A stretch of DNA of 64,000 nt, taken from positions 120,966-184,965 of the forward strand of contig JAGZEG010000006.1 in NCBI GenBank assembly GCA_018368455.1, in the 5' to 3' direction. Of this stretch, positions 25,046-34,365 are shown in pieces. This DNA comes from Coriobacteriia bacterium. Its GTDB lineage: Bacteria; Actinomycetota; Coriobacteriia; Coriobacteriales; UMGS124. The notes below the pieces were generated by a model. That model worked only from the letters and a program-made list of their open reading frames with translations, was not told where the DNA came from and ran no database searches. The translations under genes and the position numbers were made by a program. Numbering within the stretch: the stretch's first letter is position 1; each line of letters starts with the position of its first letter.

Positions 25046-27091
25046 CTAGAGGGCTCGGTCGTCGGGCAGCGCAAAATCGATGCGCCCGTGCATGGGATCG
25101 GTGTCGGCCACGACGACGTCAACGCGCCTCCCCACCTGCCAGACATCACCCGTGTCGGCGCTCACGAGCGTGCGCGTCGCGTCGTCGAAGTCGTGCCAAC
25201 CGCCATGCTCGGCCAGCTCGCGCACGTGCAGTAAGCCCTCGGCACCCGTGTCGTCGAGCCGCACGAACGCGCCGTAGGGCGCCACGCTCACGACGACGCC
25301 CGCGAAGTCCTGCCCGATGAAGCCGCCCAGATACTCGGCCATCTTGCAGGCCTGGCTCTCGGCGGCCGCCTCGGCAGCCACGCGTTCCATCCGCGAGGAG
25401 TGGCGGCAGACCGTGGGCATGGCGTCGATGAGCTCGCGGCGCCACATGCCGCGCATCTTGCCGCTGAGCTGGGCTTTGAGGCTGCGGTGCACGACGAGGT
25501 CCGGGTAGCGGCGGATGGGGCTCGTGAAGTGGCAGTACGCTGGCGCGCCCAAGCCGAAGTGCCCCTCGTTGCGTGGCTCGTAGGACGCCTTGCGCATGGC
25601 GCGCAGCATGAGGCCGCTCACGACGAGCTCTTCAGGCTCGCCCGCCACGCCGTCGAGCACGGCCTGCAGCGCGTAGGGATCGCCCTGCATGACACCGAGG
25701 CGGCGCTCAGAGGGAAGACTGCCAAGCTGGTCGAGCGGGGCAATAAGGCCGGCAAGCGCGTCGGCGGCCGGCGGCTCGTGCACGCGAAACGCCGCTGGGG
25801 CGCTCGCGGCGTCAAGGTACCGGGCGACTGCCTCGTTGGCGGCGAGCATGGCCTCCTCGACAAGCTGCGTGGCTGCCGTCCTGCGGCGCACGCGCACGCC
25901 GACGGGCCGGTGCTCGTCGTCGAGTGCGACCTTGGACTCCGTCGTCACGAACTCGATGGCTCCCCGCTCCCGGCGCAGCTGCTGGCGCAGGCGGCTCACG
26001 CGGTCGAGCCCTGCGAAGAAACTCAGCAGGTCGCGACCCTCCACGCTGAGGCCGCCGGGCACGTGGCCCTCGAGCAGGGCGTCGACCTCGTCGTAGGACA
26101 GGCGGGTGCGCGATCGAATGGCCGAGGGGTAGATGTCGCTGCCCGTGACGCGGCCCCGGGCGTCGAGCGCGAGGTCGACCGTCATGGCAAGGCGGTCTTC
26201 GCCGGGACGCAGCGAGCACAGGTCGGTGCTCAGGCGCTCGGGCAGCATCGGCAGCATGCGGTCGACGAGGTAGACGCTCGTGGCGCGCTCTCGGGCGGCG
26301 AGGTCGATGGGCGAGCCCCAGCCCACGTAGTGCGAGACGTCGGCAATGTGGACGCCGAGCAGCCACCCGCCGCCCGGCAGCTCGTCGAGGGAGACGGCAT
26401 CGTCGAAGTCGCGCGCGTCGGCGGGATCAACCGTCACGAGGAAGCGATCGCGGATGTCACGGCGGCGTCCGTCGGCGGCAAGCTCGGCGGCGACGTCGAG
26501 CGTCAGGGCGTCGGCGGCCTCCAGGACAGCCGACGAGAACTCCGTGGCCAGCCCATGCGAGGCGATGACGGACTCCACGGGCACGTCCTCGCCGTCGGCC
26601 TGTCCGATGCGGCGCTCGACCGTAGCAACGCCGGCCTCGCGGCGCGTGGGATAAGCCACGATGCGAGCCGTGACGACGTCCCCAGGCTCGACGCCGAGCT
26701 CGCCGGGCGTGCGGTCGCCCGCGTCGAGCACGAAGTCGTGCATGAGGCGATCGTCGAGCGGCACAAGAACACGCAGGGGGCCGTCTTCCTGGTAGACGCC
26801 CGCAAACGTCGTCGTTGCGCGCTCTATGACAGCGACGACGGCACCGAGCGGCAGGCCCGATGCCGAACGCGTGGAACCCTCCCGCGCGCCCAGGTGGCGG
26901 ATCTGCACCGTGTCGCCAGCCATGGCCTCGGCGATGCGGTGGGACGGGATGGCGAACGTGCCCTCGGCCGTGTCGACCTGGCCAGCGCCGCGCGCGTTCA
27001 CGCGAAGGACGCCGCCGAGGAAGGCGCGGGACTTGGGACGCGTCGAGGGGCGGTGTGACCTGCCGCCGCGACGGGCGCGAGCTGCGCTCAC
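25046..27091 (-). CDS. rnr: Ribonuclease R family 3'-5' exoribonuclease
   Basis: Degrades structured RNA and is the nuclease that removes defective mRNA during trans-translation in studied bacteria. The 681-residue protein has a basic start (ARARRGGRSHRPSTRPKSR), cold-shock-like domains, the RNB catalytic core with VDPADARDFDDAVSLDELPGG (metal-binding aspartates) and HIADVSHYVGWGS, YCHFTSPIRRYPDLVVHRSL, and a C-terminal S1 domain (DFAGVVVSVAPYGAFVRLDDTGAEGLLHVREL). It starts at GTG and overlaps the upstream stop codon as GTGA, implying coupling with the protease gene. Confidence 0.95.
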   Translation of the reverse strand: MSAARARRGGRSHRPSTRPKSRAFLGGVLRVNARGAGQVDTAEGTFAIPSHRIAEAMAGDTVQIRHLGAREGSTRSASGLPLGAVVAVIERATTTFAGVYQEDGPLRVLVPLDDRLMHDFVLDAGDRTPGELGVEPGDVVTARIVAYPTRREAGVATVERRIGQADGEDVPVESVIASHGLATEFSSAVLEAADALTLDVAAELAADGRRRDIRDRFLVTVDPADARDFDDAVSLDELPGGGWLLGVHIADVSHYVGWGSPIDLAARERATSVYLVDRMLPMLPERLSTDLCSLRPGEDRLAMTVDLALDARGRVTGSDIYPSAIRSRTRLSYDEVDALLEGHVPGGLSVEGRDLLSFFAGLDRVSRLRQQLRRERGAIEFVTTESKVALDDEHRPVGVRVRRRTAATQLVEEAMLAANEAVARYLDAASAPAAFRVHEPPAADALAGLIAPLDQLGSLPSERRLGVMQGDPYALQAVLDGVAGEPEELVVSGLMLRAMRKASYEPRNEGHFGLGAPAYCHFTSPIRRYPDLVVHRSLKAQLSGKMRGMWRRELIDAMPTVCRHSSRMERVAAEAAAESQACKMAEYLGGFIGQDFAGVVVSVAPYGAFVRLDDTGAEGLLHVRELAEHGGWHDFDDATRTLVSADTGDVWQVGRRVDVVVADTDPMHGRIDFALPDDRAL

Positions 27092-29457
27092 GAGCGGGTC
27101 CCGTCAAGAGCGAGCGTGCGGGTGGGGGCGCCGGCTTCCGAGGCGGGGGCAACTTGGGCGTCGAGGGCGACGCCCTCATCCGGATCGGCTGGGACCGCAT
27201 CGGGGGCGTTTGCCTCGGCGGCGCCCGCATTGGGGGCGTCTACCGCAGCGGGATCAGCAGCAGGCGTATTCTCCGCGGCAGCCGCCGTCGCATCGGTCGC
27301 AACCGAGCCCTCCGCCGTCGCGTCCGAGTCGGCGTCCGCCTGCGCAGCCCCGCTTCCGGAAATGCTTGCGACGCGAGCTGCGATGGCCTCCTCGCGGGCG
27401 CTCTCCAGCGCCGTGCGCGCCTGCTCGAACGCCTCCTGCTGGGGGCCGGGCGCGTTCGACAGCCCTTCGATAGCGACAGAGCCGCCCTGCTGCCAGCTGA
27501 GCGCCGCCCCGACGGCAGCCGTGAGCTGTGGGTCAGCCTGCCCCTGGGCACTTGCGGCGAGACGCTCCTCCGTGCGGCTCGCCGGCGCGACGAGCAGGTC
27601 GGGCGCGATCCCCTCGTGCTGGATGGCGTTGCCGTCCGGCGTCTCGTACGTCGCCGTCGTATACGACAGCGCCCCGCCAAACGACAACGTGCGCAGCGTC
27701 TGAGAGCTTCCCTTGCCATGCGTCAGCTCACCGGCGATGAGCGCGCGCTGATGATCCTGTAAGGCGCCGGCAAGCAGCTCAGCCGCGCTTGCCGTGTTGT
27801 TGGAGACGAGCACGACGAGCGGGGCGTCCGTCACGTAGAGGCCCGGCGTGACCTCGAGGCGCTCCACCCCGTCGCGCGTCGCGGCCGTGGCAATCGTGCC
27901 CCCCTCCATGAACAGCGAGGCAACGTGGATGAACTCGGACAGCTCCCCGCCGGGGTTGTCGCGCAGGTCGAGCACGAACGACGTGGCGCCCCCTTGCACG
28001 AGGTCGTCGATGGCAGACGCAAGACGATCCGCCGCTCCCGGCGCAAAGCGCAGCAGCGTGAGGATGCCCGTCGTGCCGTCCAGGCGCGACGCCACAATCG
28101 GGGCCCCGTCATCGACGAGCGACATCGTCGCCGTCGTCTCCTCAGCGCCCTCGTCGGCGCCGGCAGGCTCCTGCGCCGCCTGGGAGTCCGGCCCGATCCA
28201 GGTCAGCTCGACCTGTGCGCCCACCTCCCCTGCCAGAGCGTCCGTCAGCTCGGCCGAGCTCCACGAGCGGCGCTCGCCGTTCACCGCGACGATAGTGTCC
28301 CCGGGCGTGAGCCCCGCCTCGTCCGCCGGCGAGCCCTCGCCCACCAGCGCCACGACGGCACCGTCCCGCCCGTCGATGAAGCTCGCGCCGACGCCGACGC
28401 TCACGCCGGCCGCCAGGCGCTGGTAGCGCTCGTATTCTTCCTGCGTAAGGTACGCGGCGTCCATATCTCCTGCCGACGTCAGCACGCCCGTGATCGCGCC
28501 CGCCGTCACCTCGTCGAGCGAGGGGGCATCTAGCGCGTACGCCACGACGTCAGCGGCCGCGGCAGAGACACGGCGCGATAGCGAGCCGTCGTAGCCGTCC
28601 GTCAGCTCGACAGTCTGCGCCTCGGGCAGCGGACGGTTGGCCGCAACGCTGGGAAACACCGCGTCAACGACCTGGTCGCCAAAGCGCGTCCCCAACGCGA
28701 AACCCCCGCCGACAAGCACGACAGCTCCGAGCGCCAGCCCGATGCCCCACAGGGCGCGGCGCAGGCCGGCATGGTCGGACGGCGGCACGAACCGGGCTCC
28801 CCCGGAAGAGCGCGCCGCTTTTCCGCCACGATCGGCAGGCCCCTCCGCCTTGGCGCCTCTCGAAAAGAGATTACGACAGGCACGCGCAACCGCATTGCCA
28901 GCAGCGCGTCGGGAAAGCGACCCCGTAGCCTCTGCAGAGAAGCCCTCTCCGACCGGGGGAAACGCATCGGTCTTCTCGGCGCGCCCCGCAGGCGGAACAT
29001 CTACCAACTCGCCAGCGCCCGCCGTTTCGTCGGGAGAGGCAGAGCCGTGGCGGCTCGGACGGAACACAAGCACACCTGGGACGGGAGCGTCATCGTCAGC
29101 GGCGGCGTCTTCTTCGCCGGCTCTCACGGGCATGAACGCGTCCGTGTCTTCGACGTCCGCACCCCGGTCGCCGGCCGTCGGCAGCACGCCCGTCGCGCCC
29201 GCGTCGCCCGGAATCGGTTCCTCGGCAGAGCGCACGTCGCCCACGATCGGCAGCTCGCCCGTAGTGTCGGCACCCCCGCCAACCACGGGCAACTCGCTCG
29301 TGGTGCCTGCGCCATTCTGCTGTTCGCTTGCACTGTCATCTCGCCCGGAACGCGAGGACGGCTCGCCGCCCTCCCCGGAGCGACCCGCCGAAGCGGATCG
29401 ACCGAGAAGGTCGTCGAGCCGTCCATGGATTCCGTGCAAGCCGGAGTCCCTGCCCAC
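27088..29457 (-). CDS. S41 family C-terminal processing peptidase, membrane anchored
   Basis: Predicted extracytoplasmic serine protease with PDZ domain. The 789-residue protein is long for the family. Residues 1-235 form a disordered acidic cytoplasmic region with short repeats of the form T-[ST]-x-LP-x-x-GD, then one membrane helix (about 238-262), the Ctp N-domain, a PDZ domain (GVGASFIDGRDGAVVALVGEGSPADEAGLTPGD), and the peptidase core with DLRDNPGG, SNNTASAAELLAGAL (nucleophile Ser) and THGKGSSQT (Lys of the dyad). A low-complexity Ala/Asp tail ends it. GTG start. FtsX is directly upstream, as in many ftsEX-ctp loci. Confidence 0.93.
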   Translation of the reverse strand: MGRDSGLHGIHGRLDDLLGRSASAGRSGEGGEPSSRSGRDDSASEQQNGAGTTSELPVVGGGADTTGELPIVGDVRSAEEPIPGDAGATGVLPTAGDRGADVEDTDAFMPVRAGEEDAAADDDAPVPGVLVFRPSRHGSASPDETAGAGELVDVPPAGRAEKTDAFPPVGEGFSAEATGSLSRRAAGNAVARACRNLFSRGAKAEGPADRGGKAARSSGGARFVPPSDHAGLRRALWGIGLALGAVVLVGGGFALGTRFGDQVVDAVFPSVAANRPLPEAQTVELTDGYDGSLSRRVSAAAADVVAYALDAPSLDEVTAGAITGVLTSAGDMDAAYLTQEEYERYQRLAAGVSVGVGASFIDGRDGAVVALVGEGSPADEAGLTPGDTIVAVNGERRSWSSAELTDALAGEVGAQVELTWIGPDSQAAQEPAGADEGAEETTATMSLVDDGAPIVASRLDGTTGILTLLRFAPGAADRLASAIDDLVQGGATSFVLDLRDNPGGELSEFIHVASLFMEGGTIATAATRDGVERLEVTPGLYVTDAPLVVLVSNNTASAAELLAGALQDHQRALIAGELTHGKGSSQTLRTLSFGGALSYTTATYETPDGNAIQHEGIAPDLLVAPASRTEERLAASAQGQADPQLTAAVGAALSWQQGGSVAIEGLSNAPGPQQEAFEQARTALESAREEAIAARVASISGSGAAQADADSDATAEGSVATDATAAAAENTPAADPAAVDAPNAGAAEANAPDAVPADPDEGVALDAQVAPASEAGAPTRTLALDGTRS

Positions 29458-29469
29458 GAAAGCGCCCCG

Positions 29470-30396
29470 TTAGACCCTGAGGTAGCGGCGCATAGCGAGC
29501 GTGGATCCGAGCAGACCGATGAGCAGGCCGAGCACGAGCAGGATGGCGTAGACGCCGTAGTACGCGAGCTCGGGCACCGACAGGTTCAGGAACGACAGGC
29601 TGCTCGTGAACGTCGGGATGAGGAACACCTTGATGCACACGAGCGCGACCAGGGCGAGCAGGTAGCCGATGAGGGCCTGCAGCACACCCTCCATGAGGAA
29701 CGGCCCGCGAATGAAGCTGTTCGACGCGCCCACGAGACGCATGATGCCGATCTCGGCCTGGCGCGCCATGATGGACAGGCGAATCGTGTTGTTGATGAAC
29801 ACGAACGCCACGAAGATGAGCAGCACGACGAGGGCGAGCATGACGATGCGGATGATGTTCGTGACCGTGAGCAGGCGATCGACCGTCTCGGCGCCGTAGA
29901 GCACGGAGGCCGAGGGCGTGTCGGGCGAGTCGCACACCGTCAGGAACGTCGGGTCGGACATGATGCGCTGGGCGACCTGCTCGGCCTGATCGGCGTCGGT
30001 CAGCTTGACGACGAGCGAGGCAGGGATGGGGTTGCGCCCGTCGAGCGCCGCGACGGCGTCCTCGGCGTTGGCGGCCACCATCGTGCTGCGGTAGTCCTCG
30101 AGCGCTTCTTCCTTCGTCTTGTACGTGACGTCGGCGACGCCCTCCCAGGTCTTCATGCTGTCCTGGAGCTGCGTGACAACGGTCTGGTCGGCCTCGTCAG
30201 CCAGGAAGGCCTGGATGGTGATGCGCGCCTCGACGTCGCCCACCATGTTGTTCACCATGAGGCTGCCAATCGTAAACAGGCCGATGATGAACAGCGACAG
30301 GAAGATGGTCACGACAGCGCCGAGGCTCGTGGACCAGTTGCGGGCAAAGTGGCTGCCCGCCTCCTTGACGGAATAGCCAAGCTTAAAGGGCACCAT
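29470..30396 (-). CDS. ftsX: Cell division protein FtsX
   Basis: Membrane partner of FtsE. FtsEX couples cytoplasmic ATP hydrolysis to cell-wall hydrolases at the septum. The 308-residue protein has an N-terminal helix after FKLGYSVKEAGSHFARNW, the FtsX extracellular loop with the VTYKTKEEALEDYRSTM pattern (about 75-150), and three C-terminal helices containing INNTIRLSIMARQAEIGIMRLVGASNSFIRGPFLMEGVLQALIGYLLA. ATG 30396 is used because GGAGG is about 11 bases upstream. ATG 30405 is too close to it. It overlaps the ftsE 3' end by 14 bp. Confidence 0.95.
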   Translation of the reverse strand: MVPFKLGYSVKEAGSHFARNWSTSLGAVVTIFLSLFIIGLFTIGSLMVNNMVGDVEARITIQAFLADEADQTVVTQLQDSMKTWEGVADVTYKTKEEALEDYRSTMVAANAEDAVAALDGRNPIPASLVVKLTDADQAEQVAQRIMSDPTFLTVCDSPDTPSASVLYGAETVDRLLTVTNIIRIVMLALVVLLIFVAFVFINNTIRLSIMARQAEIGIMRLVGASNSFIRGPFLMEGVLQALIGYLLALVALVCIKVFLIPTFTSSLSFLNLSVPELAYYGVYAILLVLGLLIGLLGSTLAMRRYLRV

Positions 30397-31195
30397 AGTA
30401 GCCATACCCTCCGTTCTGCTCGTCACGGACGATATGGCCGCTCTCCAGAGCGATGACGCGACGGCGCATCGAGTCGACCATCTCGCGGTCGTGCGTCGCC
30501 ACGAGCACGGTCGTGCCCGTGCGGTTAATGCGCTCGAGAAGCTTCATGATGCCCAGAGAAATGGCCGGGTCGAGGTTGCCCGTAGGCTCGTCGCACACGA
30601 GCAGCGGCGGGCGGTTCACCATGGCGCGCGCCACAGAGACGCGCTGCTGCTCGCCGCCGGAAAGCTGGTCGGGCAGCTTGTCCATCTTCTCCTCGAGGCC
30701 GACGAGGCGCAGCACCTCGGGCACCTGGACCTTGATGACGTTCTTGGACTTGCCGATGCACTCGAGCGCGAAGGCCACGTTCTCATAGGCCGTGCGCTTG
30801 GGCAGCAGCTTGTAGTCCTGGAAGACGCAGCCGATCTGACGGCGCAGGAACGGCACCTTGCGGTCGCGCAGGCGAGAGAGGTCCTGGCCAGCGACGTAGA
30901 TGTTGCCGCTCGTAGGCTTAATAGAGCGGATGATCGTCTTGATGAACGTAGACTTGCCCGAGCCGGAGTGTCCGACGAGGAAGCAGAAGTCGCCCGGCAT
31001 GATGTCGACGGACACGTCGTCGAGCGCGGGCTTGTCGGGCTGGGCGGGATAGACGACCGAGAGGTGGCGCATGGCGACGGTTGGCGGCACGTTGCCCATG
31101 GCGGCGGCGCGCTGGCGCTGCACCGGGCGCTGCTGGCCCGTCGCACCGGCCATCTGCTGCCCCTGGGGCGCGTTGCCCTGGAAGTGTTGCGGCAC
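30383..31195 (-). CDS. ftsE: Cell division ATP-binding protein FtsE
   Basis: ATPase of the FtsEX complex. Walker A GHSGSGKST, Q-loop VFQDYKLLPKRTAYENVAFAL, signature LSGGEQQRVSVARAM and Walker B LLVCDEPTGNLDP are all intact. GTG 31195 is preferred: GGAG lies seven bases upstream. That gives 270 residues, about 45 longer than typical FtsE, because of a Gln/Ala-rich N-terminal extension (QHFQGNAPQGQQMAGATGQQ). A shorter start inside that extension cannot be excluded. First gene of the leftward run. Confidence 0.93.
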   Translation of the reverse strand: MPQHFQGNAPQGQQMAGATGQQRPVQRQRAAAMGNVPPTVAMRHLSVVYPAQPDKPALDDVSVDIMPGDFCFLVGHSGSGKSTFIKTIIRSIKPTSGNIYVAGQDLSRLRDRKVPFLRRQIGCVFQDYKLLPKRTAYENVAFALECIGKSKNVIKVQVPEVLRLVGLEEKMDKLPDQLSGGEQQRVSVARAMVNRPPLLVCDEPTGNLDPAISLGIMKLLERINRTGTTVLVATHDREMVDSMRRRVIALESGHIVRDEQNGGYGYYGAL

Positions 31196-31492
31196 TGAGG
31201 GACTCCAATCAAGAGCGCAGGCACGGGGATTGACTGTAGTGCGTTGGCACCTGCTGGCCATGACCCCGCCTAACGCACCGAGGCACATCTGGTCGAGAGA
31301 CATGGCTGAACGCTAGTGTAGCAAACGCTTCCCTGTGCGGCATGAAGAAGGTGTGCGAGGCACCTGAGAGACCCCTGAAAGAGCGGCCTTCGAGGCACTG
31401 GCAGCCGGCGGAGCGCGCCGCTCGTCCTCATTTCGGTCATGGCCCCGGGGTACCCTTAGCGTCAGACTCGATGTCACTCGAAGGAGCCGCCG
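31196..31492. other. Divergent intergenic region, ftsE / recQ
   Basis: A 297-bp gap holding the promoters of two divergent genes. No clear hexamer pair, hairpin or repeat stands out. A GAAGGAG ribosome site lies before the recQ ATG. Confidence 0.4.
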
Positions 31493-33457
31493 ATGCCCGA
31501 CGCCACCGATACGATCTGCGACCCGACGCTGCTCGACCGCGCCCGGCGCGTGCTGGGCGAGCGCTTCGGGTACGCGGACTTCCGCCCGGCGCAGGGCACG
31601 CTCGTGCAGCGCGTGCTCGCCGGCGGAGACGTGCTCGGCGTCATGCCCACCGGCGCGGGCAAGTCGCTCGTCTACCAGGTGCCGGCCCTGGTGCTCGGCG
31701 GCACGACCGTCGTCATCTCCCCGCTCATCTCGCTGATGAACGACCAGGTGCAGGCCCTGGAGCAGGCCGGCGTCGCCGCCGCGTGCATCACGAGCGCCCT
31801 TTCGGCCGAGCAGCGCTCCGAGACGTTCGCGCGCGCCCGCTCCGGGCATCTGTCCCTGCTGTACGTGGCGCCCGAGCGCCTGGAGGACCCCGGCTTTCTC
31901 GAGCTCGCCACGCACCTGCGCATCCCGCTGCTCGCCGTCGACGAGGCGCACTGCGTCTCGCAGTGGGGCCAGGACTTCCGCCCGAGCTACCTGGGCATCG
32001 CCCGCTTCGTCGAGCGCCTCGTCGCCGATGGCGCACAGCGACCGCAGGTGTGCGCGCTGACGGCCACGGCCACTGCAGCCGTGCGCGCCGACATCGCCGT
32101 CGGACTCGAGCTGCGCGACCCCTTCGTCATGGTGTCCGGCTTCGACCGGCCCAACCTGTACTTCGGCGTCGAGCGCCCCGAGCCGCGCGACAAAAAAGCC
32201 TGCCTGCTACGCCTCGTACGCGCCCATGCCAACCAGAGCGGCATCGTGTACTGCTCGACACGCAAGAACGTCGAGGAGGTCTGCGAGCTGCTGCGCGACA
32301 AGGGCGTGCCCGCGACGCGCTACCACGCCGGGCTTTCGGCTGAGGAGCGCGCCGCAAACCAGGAGGACTTCGTGTTCGACCGTGCCCCCGTCATGGTGGC
32401 GACAAACGCGTTTGGCATGGGTATCGACAAGAGCAACGTCAGCTTCGTCATCCACTACAACATGCCCGGCGACCTCGAGAGCTACTACCAGGAGGCCGGG
32501 CGCGCCGGGCGCGACGGCTCGCCGGCAGACTGCCTGCTCATCTACAACAAGGGAGACGTGCAGACGCGACAGTTCCTCATCGAAAAGTCCTATGAGGACA
32601 ACGTCGCGAGCGGCGCTGATCCCGAGCTGGCCCAGCGCACGCGCGCCGCCGACGAGGAGCGTCTGCGCAAGATGACGCTGTACTGCACGACGACGGACTG
32701 CCTGCGCTCGACGATCCTGCGATACTTCGGCGAGAACGACGCGCCATTTCGCTGCGAGCACTGTTCGAACTGCTCGACGAACTTCGAGGCGCAGGACGTC
32801 ACCGTCGAAGCCCAGAAAATCATCTCGTGCGTGCTGCGCCTCCGCCAGCGCGGCCGGTCCATGGGCAAGGCCATGATCGCAAACATCCTGCGCGGCTCGA
32901 AGGAGCAGGCCGTGCTCAACCAGCACTTCGACGAGCTCTCGACCTACGGCATCATGGCCGACGTCGCGACGAAGCGCATCCGCTACGTGCTCGACGCCCT
33001 TGTAGACGCCGGGCTGCTCGCCGTGAGCGGGGGACAGTACCCCGTCGTGAGCGCAACGCCCGAGACCCTGGCGTTCCTGCGAGAAAAGCGGGCGTTCGCT
33101 ATCAACGTGCCCAAGCGTCTCCCCAGAGTGGAGGCCAAGGCCAGCGGCAGTGCTTCGGGGACGTACGGCGCGGGCGGAGCTGACCGGGCGCACGGCGGCA
33201 AAGCAAGCGTCGCCGACCTGGACGAGGCCGATCTCGAGCTGTTCGAGCGCCTGCGCGCGCTACGCGGACGGATTGCCGGCGAGGCCGGCATCCCCGCATA
33301 CCTGGTGTTCTCCAACGCGACGCTCGCCGACATGGCGCGCAAGCGGCCGACAACCGACGACGAGATGCTCGAGGTGTCCGGCGTCGGCGCGGCCAAGGCC
33401 GCTCGCTACGGAGCAGCGTTCCTCGCATGCGTCAACGGCGAGGACGCGGAGGATTAG
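31493..33457 (+). CDS. recQ: ATP-dependent DNA helicase RecQ
   Basis: 3'-5' DNA helicase for recombination and repair. The 654-residue protein shows helicase motifs in order: FRPAQGTLVQ (motif 0), MPTGAGKSLVYQVPAL (I), VISPLISLMNDQV (Ia), DEAHCVSQWGQDFRPSY (II), ALTATAT (III), ATNAFGMGIDKSNVSFVIHYNMP (V) and YYQEAGRAGRDG (VI). The zinc-binding cysteines are in CLRSTILRYF...CEHCSNC, then a winged-helix region, and a C-terminal HRDC domain (about 580-650). An approximately 30-residue linker before HRDC is Gly/Ala-rich. ATG follows GAAGGAG. Confidence 0.96.
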   Translation: MPDATDTICDPTLLDRARRVLGERFGYADFRPAQGTLVQRVLAGGDVLGVMPTGAGKSLVYQVPALVLGGTTVVISPLISLMNDQVQALEQAGVAAACITSALSAEQRSETFARARSGHLSLLYVAPERLEDPGFLELATHLRIPLLAVDEAHCVSQWGQDFRPSYLGIARFVERLVADGAQRPQVCALTATATAAVRADIAVGLELRDPFVMVSGFDRPNLYFGVERPEPRDKKACLLRLVRAHANQSGIVYCSTRKNVEEVCELLRDKGVPATRYHAGLSAEERAANQEDFVFDRAPVMVATNAFGMGIDKSNVSFVIHYNMPGDLESYYQEAGRAGRDGSPADCLLIYNKGDVQTRQFLIEKSYEDNVASGADPELAQRTRAADEERLRKMTLYCTTTDCLRSTILRYFGENDAPFRCEHCSNCSTNFEAQDVTVEAQKIISCVLRLRQRGRSMGKAMIANILRGSKEQAVLNQHFDELSTYGIMADVATKRIRYVLDALVDAGLLAVSGGQYPVVSATPETLAFLREKRAFAINVPKRLPRVEAKASGSASGTYGAGGADRAHGGKASVADLDEADLELFERLRALRGRIAGEAGIPAYLVFSNATLADMARKRPTTDDEMLEVSGVGAAKAARYGAAFLACVNGEDAED

Positions 33458-33624
33458 GGCTGCCGAGACGAGCAGGGCCCCCGTGGCTGCAGGCATACGG
33501 CAGTGAAAGGCAGATGGAGCAGACAATGCTTCCGTCATCGCATCGCGCGCACGTGTTAAATTCGAGCGGCGAAAAAGGCCGATAGGGCCGCCCAGCACTG
33601 GAACGATGGATCGGACGGACGTGC

Positions 33625-33924
33625 ATGGCAAAGGACGCGATACTGCAGGTGCGCATTGACGCGGACCTGAAAAAGCAGGCGGAAGACCTCTATAAGAGCA
33701 TGGGTATCTCGCTGTCAGAGGCAGTGCGCATGTTCGTGGCTCAGAGCATCGTCGAGAACCAGATGCCGTTTCGCCCCCGATCAACCATGAAGCGCAGCTC
33801 CTGCAAGGCGTACGGCGCGCTGCGTCTCTACATGAACCCGGGCCTGCGCGGCCAGGAGCGCGACGCGTGGGTGCGGTCGCTGTCCGCCAAGGAAGCAAAG
33901 AGGTATGGCAATGACAATCGTTGA
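33625..33924 (+). CDS. RelB/DinJ-family antitoxin
   Basis: A 99-residue antitoxin candidate. The N-terminal half (DAILQVRIDADLKKQAEDLYKSMGISLSEAVRMFVAQSI) is a clear DinJ/RelB ribbon-helix-helix dimerisation and DNA-binding domain. The basic C-terminal half (SSCKAYGALRLYMNPGLRGQERDAWVRSL) would wrap the toxin. Antitoxins of this type repress their own operon. It overlaps the following PIN-domain gene by 14 bp, as toxin-antitoxin pairs usually do. DinJ-type antitoxins normally go with YafQ/RelE-fold toxins, so the pairing here is unusual. Confidence 0.85.
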   Translation: MAKDAILQVRIDADLKKQAEDLYKSMGISLSEAVRMFVAQSIVENQMPFRPRSTMKRSSCKAYGALRLYMNPGLRGQERDAWVRSLSAKEAKRYGNDNR

Positions 33925-34324
33925 TGAGACGCTGCTGCTGCGCTACCTGCTCGACGACGACCGTCACCTCTCCAAAAAGGCGCGCGACATCGTAGCCCAG
34001 GGAGACGCGTTCACGTTCCCCGAGATCCTCGCCCGGACGATCGTGACGCTGCGCGACGTGTACCAGGTGCCGCGCTCCGTCATCAGCGCCGCCATAACGA
34101 GCCTGCTCGAGGACATCACCGTCGAGGAGGAGGACGTCGTCCGCCTGGCGTCGCGCCTGTTCGGCACGTCGAAGCTCGACTACACCGACTGCCTCATGGT
34201 TGCGCGCAACGTCATCAACGGCGACGAGGTCATCTCGTTCGACAAGCCGCTCATGCGCCAGGTCATCGCCGCTGAGTCGCGCCTGCGCCCCGACGCCAAC
34301 GGCCCCGTTCCCCGCGCCCAGTAA
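33911..34324 (+). CDS. PIN-domain toxin (VapC-like ribonuclease)
   Basis: A 137-residue PIN-domain protein and probable ribonuclease toxin of the adjoining antitoxin. The start TIVDETLLLRYLLDDDRHLSKKARDIV matches VapC-type PIN domains (first acidic residue in VDE where DTN is usual), with FPEILARTIVTL, LDYTDCLMVARNV (third acidic site) and FDKPLMRQV towards the C-terminus. ATG 33911 is preferred: AGAGG lies seven bases upstream. ATG 33905 is also open. It overlaps the antitoxin gene, implying coupled translation. Confidence 0.85.
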   Translation: MTIVDETLLLRYLLDDDRHLSKKARDIVAQGDAFTFPEILARTIVTLRDVYQVPRSVISAAITSLLEDITVEEEDVVRLASRLFGTSKLDYTDCLMVARNVINGDEVISFDKPLMRQVIAAESRLRPDANGPVPRAQ

Positions 34325-34365
34325 CGCCGCGGCAGCTCTCGGAGCCCGGCCGCCCTGCAAAAGGC

